A stretch of 64,000 nucleotides of DNA from Micromonospora cathayae (GCF_028993575.1 NZ_CP118615.1:1674001-1738000); one strand, 5' to 3'. Shown: positions 19,715-29,596, counted from the first letter of the stretch. The notes: generated by a model from the sequence alone, not told the origin. Translations and numbers: made by a program.

Positions 19715-20782
19715 GTGTACGGCAACGATTTCCCGAACCCGGACGAAGCCCCCGGCGGCGGCCTGCTCGGCCAGGTCGAGGCGGCGGAGGCGGCCCTGCG
19801 GGAGGCCGCGGCACAGGGGCGGCCCGACGGTGGGCCGGCCCCCGGATCCGACCTGGAGGCGTACTTCGCCGAGGTGGTCGGGGCCGACCAGAAGATCGAG
19901 CCACGCGACTGGATGCCCGAGGCGTACCGCAAGACGCTGATCCGGCAGATCGCCCAGCACGCCCACTCCGAGATCATCGGCATGCAGCCGGAGGGGAACT
20001 GGATCAGCCGCGCACCCTCGCTCAAGCGCAAGGCGATCCTGCTCGCCAAGGTGCAGGACGAGGCGGGGCACGGCCTCTACCTCTACGCCGCCGCCGAGAC
20101 GCTCGGCGTCAGCCGGGACGAACTCGTCCAGTTGCTGCTCGACGGCCGGCAGAAGTACAGCTCGATCTTCAACTACCCCACGCTGACCTGGGCCGACGTC
20201 GGTGCGATCGGCTGGCTGGTCGACGGCGCGGCGATCGTCAACCAGGTCCCGCTGTGCCGCTGCTCCTACGGCCCGTACGCGCGGGCGATGATCCGGGTCT
20301 GCAAGGAGGAGTCCTTCCACCAGCGGCAGGGCTACGAGATCCTGCACACCCTGGCGCACGGCACCGGGGCGCAGAAGGCGATGGCCCAGGACGCGGTGGA
20401 CCGCTGGTGGTACCCGTCGCTGGCGATGTTCGGCCCGCCGGACGGCGACTCCACCCACTCCGCCCAGTCGATGGCCTGGAAGATCAAACGGTTCTCCAAC
20501 GACGAGCTGCGACAGCGTTTCGTCGACATGTGCGTCGGCCAGGCGGAGATTCTCGGCCTCACCCTGCCCGACCCCGACCTGCGCTGGAACGACGAGCGCC
20601 AGGCGTACGACTACACCCAGCCGGACTACGCCGAGCTGATGCGGGTGATCAAGGGGCAGGGCCCGTGCAACCGGCAGCGGATCGAACACCGCCGTCGCGC
20701 CCACGCCGAGGGGGCCTGGGTCCGCGAGGCCGCCGCCGCATATGCCGCCAAGCAGGCCCAGCGAGAGAAGGTGGCAGCATGA
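19715..20782 (+). CDS. paaA: phenylacetyl-CoA epoxidase catalytic subunit PaaA
   Basis: PaaA is the di-iron oxygenase subunit that epoxidises the ring of phenylacetyl-CoA. The 355-residue protein has the bacterial multicomponent monooxygenase fold. Iron ligands are expected in [28 protein letters not shown] (ExxH) and [13 protein letters not shown] (ExxxH). The N-terminal 45 residues ([15 protein letters not shown]) are a Gly/Asp-rich extension. GTG 19715 has a weak ribosome site, so a slightly different start is possible. The gene ends in ATGA shared with paaB. The operon order paaA-B-C-D-E matches the canonical cluster. No paaK ligase or later pathway genes are nearby. Confidence 0.95.
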   Translation: MYGNDFPNPDEAPGGGLLGQVEAAEAALREAAAQGRPDGGPAPGSDLEAYFAEVVGADQKIEPRDWMPEAYRKTLIRQIAQHAHSEIIGMQPEGNWISRAPSLKRKAILLAKVQDEAGHGLYLYAAAETLGVSRDELVQLLLDGRQKYSSIFNYPTLTWADVGAIGWLVDGAAIVNQVPLCRCSYGPYARAMIRVCKEESFHQRQGYEILHTLAHGTGAQKAMAQDAVDRWWYPSLAMFGPPDGDSTHSAQSMAWKIKRFSNDELRQRFVDMCVGQAEILGLTLPDPDLRWNDERQAYDYTQPDYAELMRVIKGQGPCNRQRIEHRRRAHAEGAWVREAAAAYAAKQAQREKVAA

Positions 20783-21065
20783 GCGGTCAGGAACTGTCGC
20801 CGCTGTGGGAGGTCTTCGTGCGGGCCCGGCGCGGGCTGTCGCACACGCACGTCGGCAGCCTGCACGCACCCGACGCCGAGTTGGCCCTCCGTAACGCCCG
20901 GGACCTCTACACCCGCCGCCAGGAGGGGGTGTCGATCTGGGTGGTGCCGGCCGGCGCGATCACCGCGTCCAGCCCGGACGAGAAGGACGCCTTCTTCGAC
21001 CCGGCCGCCGACAAGGTCTACCGCCATCCCACCTTCTACGACGTACCGGACGGGGTGGCCCACCT

Positions 21066-21069
<4 letters not shown>
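20779..21069 (+). CDS. paaB: phenylacetyl-CoA epoxidase subunit PaaB
   Basis: The 96-residue PaaB links PaaAC heterodimers in the phenylacetyl-CoA epoxidase complex. Characteristic sequence is [20 protein letters not shown], with [20 protein letters not shown] and a C-terminal YRHPTFYD. Length is as usual for the family. The ATG overlaps the paaA stop and the stop overlaps the paaC GTG (GTGA), so translation is coupled across the operon. Confidence 0.95.
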
Positions 21070-21814
<745 letters not shown>

Positions 21815-21818
<4 letters not shown>

Positions 21819-21991
21819 GCGCGAGGAGTGCAGCGCAGCGGAGCCCCGCAGTCGCGAGCGGAGGGCGGGTCCGGTGAGCGCGAGGAGTGCAGCGCAGCGG
21901 AGCCCCGCAGTCGCGAACGGAGGGCGGGTCCGGTGAGCGTGAGGAGTGCAGCGCAGCGGAGCCCCGCAGTCGCGAGCGGAGGGCGACACCG
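21815..21991 (+). repeat. three tandem 59-bp coupling repeats between paaC and paaD
   Basis: Copies are 21815-21873, 21874-21932 and 21933-21991. Each begins GTGAGCGYGAGGAGTGCAG and contains a 20-codon frame (MSxRSAAQRSPAVA...). The stop TGA of each frame overlaps the GTG of the next copy, and the last overlaps the paaD start at 21992. The first GTG overlaps the paaC stop. A purine run (GGAGGGC) before each GTG could act as a ribosome site. The same unit recurs at 38661 and 48377. Confidence 0.9.
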
Positions 21992-22468
21992 GTGAGCGCG
22001 AGGGCGGCGGTGGCGACGGTGGTGGATCCGGAGATCCGGGTGCTCACCATCGACGACCTGGGCATCCTGCGCGCGGTCGACGAGGATCCGGCCACCGGGC
22101 GGGTCGTGGTCACCATCACCCCCACCTACACCGGCTGCCCGGCGATGGACGTGATCCGTGCCGACATCCGTCGGGCGCTGGCCGCCGCCGGTCACCCCGA
22201 CGCGGAGGTCCGTACCGTCCTCGACCCGGCCTGGAGCACCGACTGGATCTCCGACGCCGGGCGGGCCAAGCTGGCCGCCGCCGGCATCGCCCCGCCGACC
22301 CCGACCGCCGGCCCCGGCCGGGTCGTTCCGTTGACCCTCGGCGTCCGCTGCCCGCGCTGCGGGTCACCGGAGTCCGAGCAGATCAGCCGGTTCGGTTCGA
22401 CCGCCTGCAAGGCGCTGTGGCGGTGCCGGTCCTGCCGTGAACCCTTCGACCACCTGAAGGCGCTGTGA
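21992..22468 (+). CDS. paaD: PaaD, Fe-S/metal-maturation factor of the epoxidase (MIP18/DUF59 type)
   Basis: The 158-residue protein has a DUF59/MIP18 domain (VDPEIRVLTIDDLGIL, TYTGCPAMDVI) and a C-terminal zinc-ribbon-like CPRCGS...CRSC. PaaD helps assemble the iron-sulfur cluster of the reductase or the di-iron site of the epoxidase. GTG 21992 follows the last 59-bp repeat and its stop codon overlaps this GTG. Its first 12 bases match the start of the repeat itself. The stop overlaps the paaE GTG (GTGA). Confidence 0.92.
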   Translation: MSARAAVATVVDPEIRVLTIDDLGILRAVDEDPATGRVVVTITPTYTGCPAMDVIRADIRRALAAAGHPDAEVRTVLDPAWSTDWISDAGRAKLAAAGIAPPTPTAGPGRVVPLTLGVRCPRCGSPESEQISRFGSTACKALWRCRSCREPFDHLKAL

Positions 22469-23574
22469 CTGTCACGATCACCCGGCCGGTCCGTCGGCGT
22501 CCGGTCTTCCACCCGCTGCCGGTCGCCACCGTCGACCGGCTCACCGACGACGCGGTGGCGGTCACCTTCGCCGTACCGGAGGAGCTGCGCGATACTTTCG
22601 CGTTCCGGGCGGGCCAGCACCTCACCGTACGGCGACTCACCGACGAGGGCGTGGAGGTGCGCCGGTCGTACTCGATCTGCTCGACGCCGGACGACCTGGC
22701 CCGGCACGGGCGGCTGCGGATCGGCGTGCGCGAGGTGCCCGGCGGCGCGTTCTCCAGCTTCGCCTGCGCGGCGCTGCGCTTCGGGGACACCGTCGAGGTG
22801 CTGCCGCCGCTGGGCCACTTCACCTCGGCGTTCGCCCCGGACCGGGCCCGCCGCTACGGGGCGGTGGTGGCCGGGTCGGGCATCACCCCGGTGCTGGCGC
22901 TGGTCGCCACGGCCCTGGCCGTCGAGCCGGCCAGCACGGTGACCCTGGTGTACGGCAACCGCACGGTGAACACGGTCATGTTCGCCGAGGAACTGGCCGA
23001 CCTGAAGGACCGGTACCCGACGCGGCTGCACCTGGTGCACGTGCTGTCCCGGGAGCCGGGGGAGTCACCGCTGCTGTCCGGGCGGATCGACGCCGACCGG
23101 CTGGGCCGGCTGCTGGACACCATCGTGCCCGGCGACCGGATCGACGAGTGGTTCCTGTGCGGCCCGTACGGCATGGTGGTCGACGCGCAGGCGGTGCTCG
23201 CCGAGCGGGGCGTACCGGAGTCGGCGGTGCACACCGAGCTGTTCTTCGTGGACGCGCCGCCGGAGCCGGTGCGCCGGCCGGCGGACGCGCCGGGGGCCGG
23301 GGCCGAGGTGACCATCGTGCTGGACGGCCGGGCGTCGACCTTCACCATGCGCTCCGACGAGCGGGTGCTGGACGCCGCGCTGAAGGTCCGGGGCGAACTG
23401 CCGTACGCGTGCAAGGGCGGGGTGTGCTCGACGTGCCGGGCGAAGGTGGTGGCCGGCGAGGTGACGATGGCCCGCAACTACGCCCTGGAGCCGGACGAGT
23501 TGGCCGCCGGGTACGTGCTGACCTGCCAGTCCAGCCCGACCACCGACACCCTGACCGTCGACTACGACGCCTGA
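22465..23574 (+). CDS. paaE: phenylacetyl-CoA epoxidase reductase PaaE
   Basis: PaaE passes electrons from NADPH to the PaaA di-iron site. The 369-residue protein has an FAD-binding barrel (RRSYSICS, about 72-79), an NAD(P)-binding domain (VVAGSGITPVLAL, CGPYGM) and a C-terminal plant-type 2Fe-2S ferredoxin domain. The cluster ligands lie in CKGGVCSTCRAKV and a later LTCQSSP. GTG 22465 overlaps the paaD stop. A perfect inverted repeat follows 7 bp after the stop codon. Confidence 0.95.
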   Translation: MTVTITRPVRRRPVFHPLPVATVDRLTDDAVAVTFAVPEELRDTFAFRAGQHLTVRRLTDEGVEVRRSYSICSTPDDLARHGRLRIGVREVPGGAFSSFACAALRFGDTVEVLPPLGHFTSAFAPDRARRYGAVVAGSGITPVLALVATALAVEPASTVTLVYGNRTVNTVMFAEELADLKDRYPTRLHLVHVLSREPGESPLLSGRIDADRLGRLLDTIVPGDRIDEWFLCGPYGMVVDAQAVLAERGVPESAVHTELFFVDAPPEPVRRPADAPGAGAEVTIVLDGRASTFTMRSDERVLDAALKVRGELPYACKGGVCSTCRAKVVAGEVTMARNYALEPDELAAGYVLTCQSSPTTDTLTVDYDA

Positions 23575-23581
23575 CCCCTCT

Positions 23582-23608
23582 CAGGTCAGATAGCAAAGCT
23601 CTGACCTG
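23582..23608 (+). terminator. perfect 9-bp inverted repeat after paaE
   Basis: CAGGTCAGA (23582-23590) and TCTGACCTG (23600-23608) are exact reverse complements with a 9-nt loop. Lying 7 bp after the paaE stop it may end the operon. It has no U-tract and is AT-rich compared with other local terminators, so an operator for the next gene is an alternative. Confidence 0.5.
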
Positions 23609-23651
23609 CGCAAATTCGCTTCGGCTGGCCGGCTCGACCACACTGTCCACC

Positions 23652-24383
23652 GTGTCCGAGCAGGTGTCGCCCAACGAGACCACCGTGCCGGTGCTGCCCT
23701 GTACGACCCCGACCGAGACCCTGGAGTTCTTCCAGGCGCTCGGCTTCCGGGCCACGTACCGGCAGACCCGGCCCTACCTCTACCTCGCGTTGACCTGGAG
23801 TGGCTTCGACCTGCACTTCGGCGATCCACCGAAGCGTCTGGAACCGGGCCAGGAGACCGGTATCACCTGCCTGGTGATGGTCGACGCCGTCGCGCCGTAC
23901 CACGCCGCGTTCACCGAGGCGATGCGCCGCGCGTACGGGAAGGTGCTGGTCCGGGACCGTCCCCGGCTGACCCGGTGCCGGCCGGGTGCGTCCCGGTTCA
24001 CGCTCGTCGACCCGTCGGGCAACTCGATCGTGTTCATCCGGCGGGACGAGGAGCAGGACCTGGAGTACGGCGGGTCGAAGCGGCTGAAGGGCATCGCGCG
24101 GGCGCTGGACAACGCCCGCATCCTCCGCGAGTTCAAGAACGACGACCGCGCTGCGGAACGGGCGCTGACCCTGGCGCTGCGCCGGTACGGCGACACCGCC
24201 CCGGCGGTCGACCGGGTGCTGGCCCTGGCGGCCCTGCTCGAGTTGGCCGTCGCGTTGGACGAGCCCGACCGGGCCGAGGAGTGGACCGCGCAGCTCCGCG
24301 CGATCGACCTCTCCGACGCCGACCGGCAGCGGGTGGAGGGCGAGGTCGCCAACGTCGACCGGCTCCGCCGGTGGTTGGCCTGA
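23652..24383 (+). CDS. VOC-fold (bleomycin-resistance-like) protein
   Basis: The 243-residue protein has one VOC module (TVPVLPCTTPTETLEFFQALGF to FTLVDPSGNSIVFIRR, about 9-130) followed by about 100 residues of mostly helical, charged sequence (ALTLALRRYGDTAPAVDRVLALAALLELA). The substrate is unknown. No clear ribosome site precedes GTG 23652, which was chosen because the fold starts soon after it; the start is uncertain. The 3' 250 bp is overlapped on the other strand by the frame at 24133-24594. Confidence 0.7.
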   Translation: MSEQVSPNETTVPVLPCTTPTETLEFFQALGFRATYRQTRPYLYLALTWSGFDLHFGDPPKRLEPGQETGITCLVMVDAVAPYHAAFTEAMRRAYGKVLVRDRPRLTRCRPGASRFTLVDPSGNSIVFIRRDEEQDLEYGGSKRLKGIARALDNARILREFKNDDRAAERALTLALRRYGDTAPAVDRVLALAALLELAVALDEPDRAEEWTAQLRAIDLSDADRQRVEGEVANVDRLRRWLA

Positions 24384-24594
24384 CCCGCTGCCCGACGCGG
24401 ACCCGCCTCGACGGTGACACCAGTACGACGGTGTAGCGGGCCGCTTCGATCTCGGCCTCGGTGAGCTGTGGTTCGTCGACGTGGTTGCCGCGTCGGAAGC
24501 GGTCGACCACGGACGGGATCGGGCCGGGGGAGTCGGCCGGGTCGTACGGCTGCAACCAGGCGGGCTGGTACCGGTACCGGGTTGTTGCGTCCAT
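24133..24594 (-). CDS. hypothetical protein, 3' part antisense to the VOC gene
   Basis: A 153-codon minus-strand frame starts at ATG 24594 behind a strong GGGAGG site. The first about 60 residues (MDATTRYRYQPAWLQPYDPAD and on to LTEAEIEAARYTVVLV) look like a real protein. Beyond about 24390 the frame lies antisense to the VOC gene and becomes Arg/Pro-rich, as shadow sequence does. A shorter true gene whose stop has been lost through a frameshift is likely. The function is unknown. Its neighbour is a XRE/DUF397 pair, which is often linked to such small genes. Confidence 0.5.
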   Translation of the reverse strand: MDATTRYRYQPAWLQPYDPADSPGPIPSVVDRFRRGNHVDEPQLTEAEIEAARYTVVLVSPSRRVRVGQRVRPTTGGAGRRWRPRPPPAAGRRRRGRSRGAARSTPRPGRARPTRRPTRAGPPGPAPGRPPGRCRRTGAAPGSAPVPQRGRRS

Positions 24595-24716
24595 GGATCC
24601 TCCCTGCAGGTTGGTTTGTCGACTCTGGAGCAACGTTGCTGGCGACTCTTGCGGATCCGAGAGATCAAGTCAGTACTGTGCGCAGTTGAGCCGTCACGTT
24701 TCGGATGGGAGTGGGG

Positions 24717-25570
24717 ATGGCCAAGGCGAGTCAGCCGACCGTGGTCGGTCGTGGTCTCGGCGGTGAGCTGCGTGACCTGCGGGAGTCGCGGAAGCTGGCC
24801 CAGCGCGGGGTCGCGATCCGGCTCGGCTGGCAGCCGTCGAAACTGTCCCGGATGGAGGCCGGCATCCAGGGCATCCAGGGCATCCGGGCCGAGGACGTCG
24901 CCTCGCTGCTGGTGATCTACGGGGTGACCGGCGACGAGCGCGAACGCCTGCTCGGCATGGCCGGGCGTTCGGCCGAGTCGGGCTGGTGGGAGACGGTCGG
25001 CGGGCTCTCCGAGGAGTCCCGGACCCTGATCCGGCTGGAGGGCGAGGCGACCAGCATCGTCAACTGGCAGCCGCTACTGGTGCCCGGCCTGCTCCAGATC
25101 CCCGACTACATGCAGGCGTTGACGCGTGACGGGGGCATCCCGGAGGAGGATTCTCAGGCCCGGGTCGCCAGCCGGCTCGGGCGGCGGTGCTGAGTCGGGC
25201 CACGCCGCCGGAGCTGCTCGCGCTGGTCGACGAGGCCGCGCTGCGCCGGGTGGTGGGCGACCCCCGGGTGATGGCCCGCCAGCTCCGGCACCTGGTCGAC
25301 GCGGCCGACCGGCCCTGCGTGACCCTGCGGGTGGTGCCGTTGGCAGTCGGCGCGCACCCCGGCCTGGACGGCGCGTTCGCGCTGCTCGACTTTCCCCGGA
25401 ACCGCTCGGTGGTCTACCTGGACCACAAGATCTCCGGTCTCTTCCTCGAAGAGGCGCCGCAGGTGGCCCGGTTCCGCCGGGAGGCGGATAGGCTGGCCGA
25501 GATAGCGTTGAGCACCGTCGATTCGATGGAGTTCGTCGCCGGGTTGGCGGCGGAACACGACCGGAGGTGA
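24717..25570 (+). pseudogene. frameshifted XRE-family regulator with DUF5753 domain
   Basis: Two frames together make one typical XRE/DUF5753 regulator of about 283 residues. The first (from ATG 24717, stop at 25193) has the helix-turn-helix (LRDLRESRKLAQRGVAIRLG) and the first half of DUF5753 up to ARVASRLGRR. The second (to 25570) resumes with VLSRATPPELLALVDEAALRR and runs to the family end. The join near 25185-25193 is consistent with a loss of 4 nt, or another change of the same frame, within a GGGCGGCGG run. This is a real decay event or an assembly error. A 5' GGAG site supports the start. Confidence 0.8.
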
Positions 25571-25577
25571 TCCCCTC

Positions 25578-25729
25578 ATGCGACACCCCGAATTGGCCGA
25601 CGTGTGGAGGTGGCGAAGCTGCCCCGACTGGTCGCCGTACGCGACTCCAAGGACCCGGACGGCCCGGTGCGCACCGTCGACCCGGCCGCCTGGTCCGCGT
25701 TCGTCCGAAAGTTCCGCTCCGGCGGCTGA
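25578..25729 (+). pseudogene. DUF397 gene remnant with internal deletion
   Basis: DUF397 proteins are small partners of XRE/DUF5753 regulators. Here the usual 5' end (ATG 25578, RHPELADV) runs directly into GTGGAGGTGGCG in another frame, where VEVAKLPRLVAVRDSKDPDGP and the rest of the family C-terminus continue to the stop at 25729. The central WRKSSRS region that normally separates the two is absent. The deletion also shifts the frame. This adds to the frameshift in its partner regulator. Confidence 0.7.
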
Positions 25730-25779
25730 ACCGGCGGAAGGCCGCTGCTGAGTCTTTCCACGGCGTCGTTGTCACTCGC

Positions 25780-28338
25780 TCAGTTGGGGCGGCTCGTGAC
25801 CGGTCGATCAGTCGTCGTGTCCACTACCCCCGTTTCCTCCTCCACCGCCAGTCGGACGCGGATCTCGTCGGCCAGCGGCGAGCTGAGAGCCTGGTACAGC
25901 GCCAGGGCCTGTTGGTAGTGGAACCGTGCGCGCGCCCTCTCGTGCCGGTCGCGGTACACGTCTCCCAGGCCGGCGTGCGCGCGGGCCTGCTGCTCCCTGC
26001 CTCCGATATCGGTCGCGATAGCAAGGGAGTGCGTGTGGTGAACGAGAGCTTCGGCCGGTCGGCCTGAGGCGCGGGCGACTTCTCCGAGCCCGTTGAGCGC
26101 GGTGGCTTCGCCGTCCCGGTCGCTGATCTCGCGGAAGATCCTGATCGCCTGCTCAATGTGCTCGGCCGCCCGTCGCGGCTGCCCCAGGTGCAGGTGGGCG
26201 GCACCGAGGTTGTCCAGCGCGTGCGCTTCGCTGTGGGTTCTACCGAGCCGCCGGAACCCGGCCAACGCCTGTTCGTGGTGATCGACGGCCTGAGCGTAGT
26301 GACCCAACCGCTGTTCCGTGAGACCAAGCCGGTTGAGTGTCCCGGCCTCTCCCGCCAGGTCCGCTGCCTGGCGATGCAGAATCAGCGCACGCTCATGGGA
26401 TTCGACAGCCTCCGCGTACCGCCCCAACTGCCGCATGACGACACCGAGATTGCATACCAGGTACGCCTCCGCAGTCAGGTCGCCGAGTTGCCGGAACAAA
26501 CCGGTGGCCCGCTTGAAGCAGTCGGCGGCCCGGACGTAGTCGCCGCGCCGACGTTCGACGTTGCCGATCGCGCTCAGTGTGCGGGCTTCACCGGTGCGAT
26601 CCCCGGCCGCCCGGAACAGAGCCAGTGCCTGCTGGTAGTAGGCGGTGGCCGGGTCGTACCGCGCCATTCCCTGATGTGCGGTGCCGATGCCGCGGAGCGC
26701 ATACGCCTGCGCCGACAGGTCGCCGGACTGGCGGGCGGCGTCGTAGGCGAAGCCGTGAATGGCCAGCGCCTCGGAGTAGCGGCCACCATCGAGGTATTCG
26801 GCGAGAATGCCGGACAGTTCGATGGCGTGAGCGGGCCAGCCGTGGGTGGCGGCGTGCGCGGCGACGGCGACGAGATTGGTCCGTTCCCGGTCGAGCCATC
26901 CACGGGCGGCATCCGGGTGGGACAGATCCGGTACCGGGGTCGAGGATGGCGTGATGTACGGCCGGTATCGGCCACCGGCAGGATACAAATGGTCCATTGC
27001 GGTGGCTGCGGTACCGAGATAATGGCCGAACAGACGGTTCACCGCGTCACGACGGTCGGTGTCGGAATCTTCGTCCATGGCCAGTTGGATCGCGTAGACG
27101 TGAAGCAGATCATGCATTTCGAATCTGTCCGTCCTGACCATGGTGACCAGATGGGCGCGGGCGAGCAGATCAAGGGTCCGGCGGGACTGCGTCAGGCTGG
27201 AGGCGGTGAGCGCAGCGGTGACGTGGCCGTCGAAATCCGGGCCGGGGTGCAGGCCGAGGAGCCGGAACGTTCGGGTGGCATCGGGTGGCAGGTGTTGCAG
27301 GGACCACGAGAACACCGCGGTGACCGCTGCCCGGGGATCGCCTCCGGCGTCGAGCAGATCCAGGCGCTGCTGCTGGTCGGCCAGTTCGTCCACAAGTTCC
27401 GATAGCGGGCTGGTGGCCCGGGAGACGGCCAGTTCGGCGGCGACGCGCAGGGCCAGTGGTAGCTGCGCGCACAGCCTCATCAGCGTCAGCGCGGCATCGG
27501 GCTCGGCCTCGATGCGGGGGCCGACCAGCCGACGGAGCAGCGCCATCGCCTCCCCGCTGGGAAGCAGTCTGAGGCTGACCCGCTGGGCGCCGTGTGCGGC
27601 GACGAGCGCGGCGAGACTGTCGCGGCTGGTGATCACCACCGCGCAGAGGGGCGTACCGGGGAGCAACGGACGCACCTGCTCGACGGTGGCGGCGTTGTCC
27701 AGCAGGACCAGGATCCGCCGCTCGGACATCCTGGTCCGGTAGTAGGCGGCGCGTTCCTCCACGTCGACCGGGATGTCCGTGCCGGGTACGGCCAGCGCCC
27801 GCAGGAACCTGGTCAACGCGTCAGCGGCGCTCGTCGGCTGTTCCGGGTCGTAGCCGCGCAGGTTGACGTACAACTGGCCGTCCGGGAAACGGTGGCGGAC
27901 CCGGTGGGCCCAGTGCACCGCCAGGGCGGTCTTACCGACCCCGGCGGTGCCGCACACCGCCGAGATGGCCACCGCGGTCGGTTGGACGGCCGTACCGTCC
28001 AGCACCGCGTCGAGTTGCCTCAGCTCGTCCGCCCGTCCGGTGAACGCGGGCACGTCGGGAGGCAGTTGGGCGGGGACGACCAGGGCGGCCGGTGGATCGT
28101 CGAGGGTCATCGAAGGCCCGGCCTGAGGGGTGGCCGCAGCCGAGTAGAAACGTTCCCGGTCCGCGTCGATCAGCGCGAATGCGTCGGCCAGCAGGCGAAG
28201 GGTGGCGGCTCGTGGGCTCCCCGTTCGTCCCGCTTCGATCTTGCCAATGCTGCGGGCGCTCAGACCTGTCCTCGCCGCCAGATCTTCCTGCGTGAGACCT
28301 GTCTGCTGCCGGTACCTGCGCACGACGTCCCCGAACAC
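25780..28338 (-). CDS. HTH-STAND (NB-ARC) ATPase regulator with TPR repeats
   Basis: The 852-residue protein has an N-terminal XRE helix-turn-helix (about 5-60), a STAND/NB-ARC ATPase with Walker A GTAGVGKT (130-137) and Walker B-like ILVLLDNA, a winged-helix region (to about 420), and a C-terminal array of about eight 40-residue TPR units (about 540-830, each with ALFRAAGDRTGEA-like spacing). It resembles AfsR-type signal-transducing regulators but with XRE in place of a SARP domain. GTG 28338 gives the standard start of the HTH. The TPR array would sense a ligand or partner protein. The three exported-protein genes divergently downstream are candidate targets, which is inference only. Confidence 0.87.
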   Translation of the reverse strand: MFGDVVRRYRQQTGLTQEDLAARTGLSARSIGKIEAGRTGSPRAATLRLLADAFALIDADRERFYSAAATPQAGPSMTLDDPPAALVVPAQLPPDVPAFTGRADELRQLDAVLDGTAVQPTAVAISAVCGTAGVGKTALAVHWAHRVRHRFPDGQLYVNLRGYDPEQPTSAADALTRFLRALAVPGTDIPVDVEERAAYYRTRMSERRILVLLDNAATVEQVRPLLPGTPLCAVVITSRDSLAALVAAHGAQRVSLRLLPSGEAMALLRRLVGPRIEAEPDAALTLMRLCAQLPLALRVAAELAVSRATSPLSELVDELADQQQRLDLLDAGGDPRAAVTAVFSWSLQHLPPDATRTFRLLGLHPGPDFDGHVTAALTASSLTQSRRTLDLLARAHLVTMVRTDRFEMHDLLHVYAIQLAMDEDSDTDRRDAVNRLFGHYLGTAATAMDHLYPAGGRYRPYITPSSTPVPDLSHPDAARGWLDRERTNLVAVAAHAATHGWPAHAIELSGILAEYLDGGRYSEALAIHGFAYDAARQSGDLSAQAYALRGIGTAHQGMARYDPATAYYQQALALFRAAGDRTGEARTLSAIGNVERRRGDYVRAADCFKRATGLFRQLGDLTAEAYLVCNLGVVMRQLGRYAEAVESHERALILHRQAADLAGEAGTLNRLGLTEQRLGHYAQAVDHHEQALAGFRRLGRTHSEAHALDNLGAAHLHLGQPRRAAEHIEQAIRIFREISDRDGEATALNGLGEVARASGRPAEALVHHTHSLAIATDIGGREQQARAHAGLGDVYRDRHERARARFHYQQALALYQALSSPLADEIRVRLAVEEETGVVDTTTDRPVTSRPN

Positions 28339-28542
28339 CCGCGCCCCCCTCCAGGGATCCGACGATCCTGATTATCCGGATCTCTGGTGGCAGGTGAAAG
28401 CAAAGTTCCGACAAAGTTCCGGCGGAGGCCCTGGGCGTCGATCGTTGCAACGACGATAGTCATCTCAGAAGTTGGCGCTTCTCGGGCCAACTCTTTGAGG
28501 AACACCCTCTCGATCCGTTCCTGCCTCGCAAAAGGAGAGCAC

Positions 28543-28932
28543 ATGCAGAAGATGAAGCGGGGGGCACTCGCCATAGGCACCGCCATCGCGTTCGGCGTCG
28601 CGCTGGGTGCGGCACCGGCCAGCGCCGCACCATCCACCCGCAGCCCAGCGGTCTCCTTCTCCGACGCCCCCGGGATCACGGCCGACTGTTGGACGCCAAG
28701 AGAGCGGACCCACAATCAGCACGCCCACACAGGTGGGGCCGGGCAGGCTGTCTCCCACAACGGACCATACGGCGCCTGCGACAGCTACGAAGTCCCGGTC
28801 GCCTGGGTCTCCGTGAGCTGCAAGTACACCAACTCGTACGGCAACCAGTGGTACTACACCGACTGGGGATGGATCTACGCGAATTACCTGTCGTTCCCGT
28901 ACGGCGGCGTGACGAAAACCTGCACCCGGTGA
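28543..28932 (+). CDS. small secreted SH3-like protein
   Basis: The 129-residue protein has a classic signal peptide (residues 1-27, ALGAAPASA). The mature part has four cysteines (DCWTP, ACDSY, VSCKY, KTCTR), fitting two disulfides, and a WYYTDWGWIYANYLS segment like bacterial SH3 domains. Its role is unknown; SH3-like secreted proteins often bind wall peptides. AAAGGAGAG upstream of ATG 28543 is a strong ribosome site. It lies divergent from the STAND regulator and starts a run of three exported-protein genes whose codon use is less GC-biased than the flanks. Confidence 0.75.
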   Translation: MQKMKRGALAIGTAIAFGVALGAAPASAAPSTRSPAVSFSDAPGITADCWTPRERTHNQHAHTGGAGQAVSHNGPYGACDSYEVPVAWVSVSCKYTNSYGNQWYYTDWGWIYANYLSFPYGGVTKTCTR

Positions 28933-28968
28933 GCGGCTGACCAGGGCCGCCGCGGGACCCAATCCTTG

Positions 28969-29058
28969 GTGAGCGTCCGCACCAAGCAGAAAGTGTCAGC
29001 GACCCTGGCCATGGCTGTTGCGGCGGGGGTTCGCCACCTGGACATGGAGGTACTGTGA
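28969..29058 (+). CDS. 29-residue micro-ORF coupled to the I36-like gene
   Basis: A GTG at 28969 opens a frame whose N-terminus (MSVRTKQKVSATLAMAVAAG) looks like a truncated signal peptide. Its TGA (29056-29058) overlaps the GTG of the next gene at 29055. It may be a translational coupler or the remnant of a secreted-protein gene. There is no other evidence that it is translated. Confidence 0.35.
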   Translation: MSVRTKQKVSATLAMAVAAGVRHLDMEVL

Positions 29059-29402
29059 ACTTCAGAAGCATTCTCGCGTCGTCTGCCGCCGCCGTCGCCC
29101 TGCTGGCGGCCCTACCGTCCCCGGCGCAGGCCGCACCCGACTGCGACATGGACTGGGTGTGCGTGTGGACCGGTACGAACTACACCGGCAGTAAGTACCA
29201 GTACAGTAGCGTCGGTTACTGGCAGAACTTTCCGGGCGAGGTGACTGTCCGCTCGGTCTACAACAAGTTCCTCGACCGAGACGCCGCCGTGGCCAATGGG
29301 CTCAACGGGGGCGGCGCGAAGTACTGCATCGACAGCAACAACGGTAACGGCAACATCCAGTCGAAGTCGCTATACATCGCGTACACCAACAGCAACTGCT
29401 GA
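29055..29402 (+). CDS. secreted peptidase-inhibitor-family-I36-like protein
   Basis: The 115-residue protein has a signal peptide (about 1-26, PAQA) and a beta/gamma-crystallin-like mature part beginning CDMDWVCVWTGTNYTGSKYQY. This pattern (two cysteines near the N-terminus, W and Y spaced as in Streptomyces metalloproteinase inhibitor SMPI) defines the I36 family. Cysteines near KYCIDSNN and the C-terminal NSNC give a second disulfide. It may inhibit proteases or bind metal ions. A GGAGG 5 nt upstream supports GTG 29055. Confidence 0.75.
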   Translation: MNFRSILASSAAAVALLAALPSPAQAAPDCDMDWVCVWTGTNYTGSKYQYSSVGYWQNFPGEVTVRSVYNKFLDRDAAVANGLNGGGAKYCIDSNNGNGNIQSKSLYIAYTNSNC

Positions 29403-29596
29403 TCGGGGCCGTACCGCCGCTGCGCGGTTTCCAGTTGGTGAGCCGCCCTGGCCGGGAACCGCGCTTCGACAAAGAACTGCTTCGTTAGCCCGACGGCACC
29501 GAGAGCGACCTCGGCTGCGGCGAGTAGAAGTGGTCAGGAGTCGCCCGCGGGTCGCGCCAGGTCAAGGGCTCCACCTATCAAACAAGAGGGCAGGAG

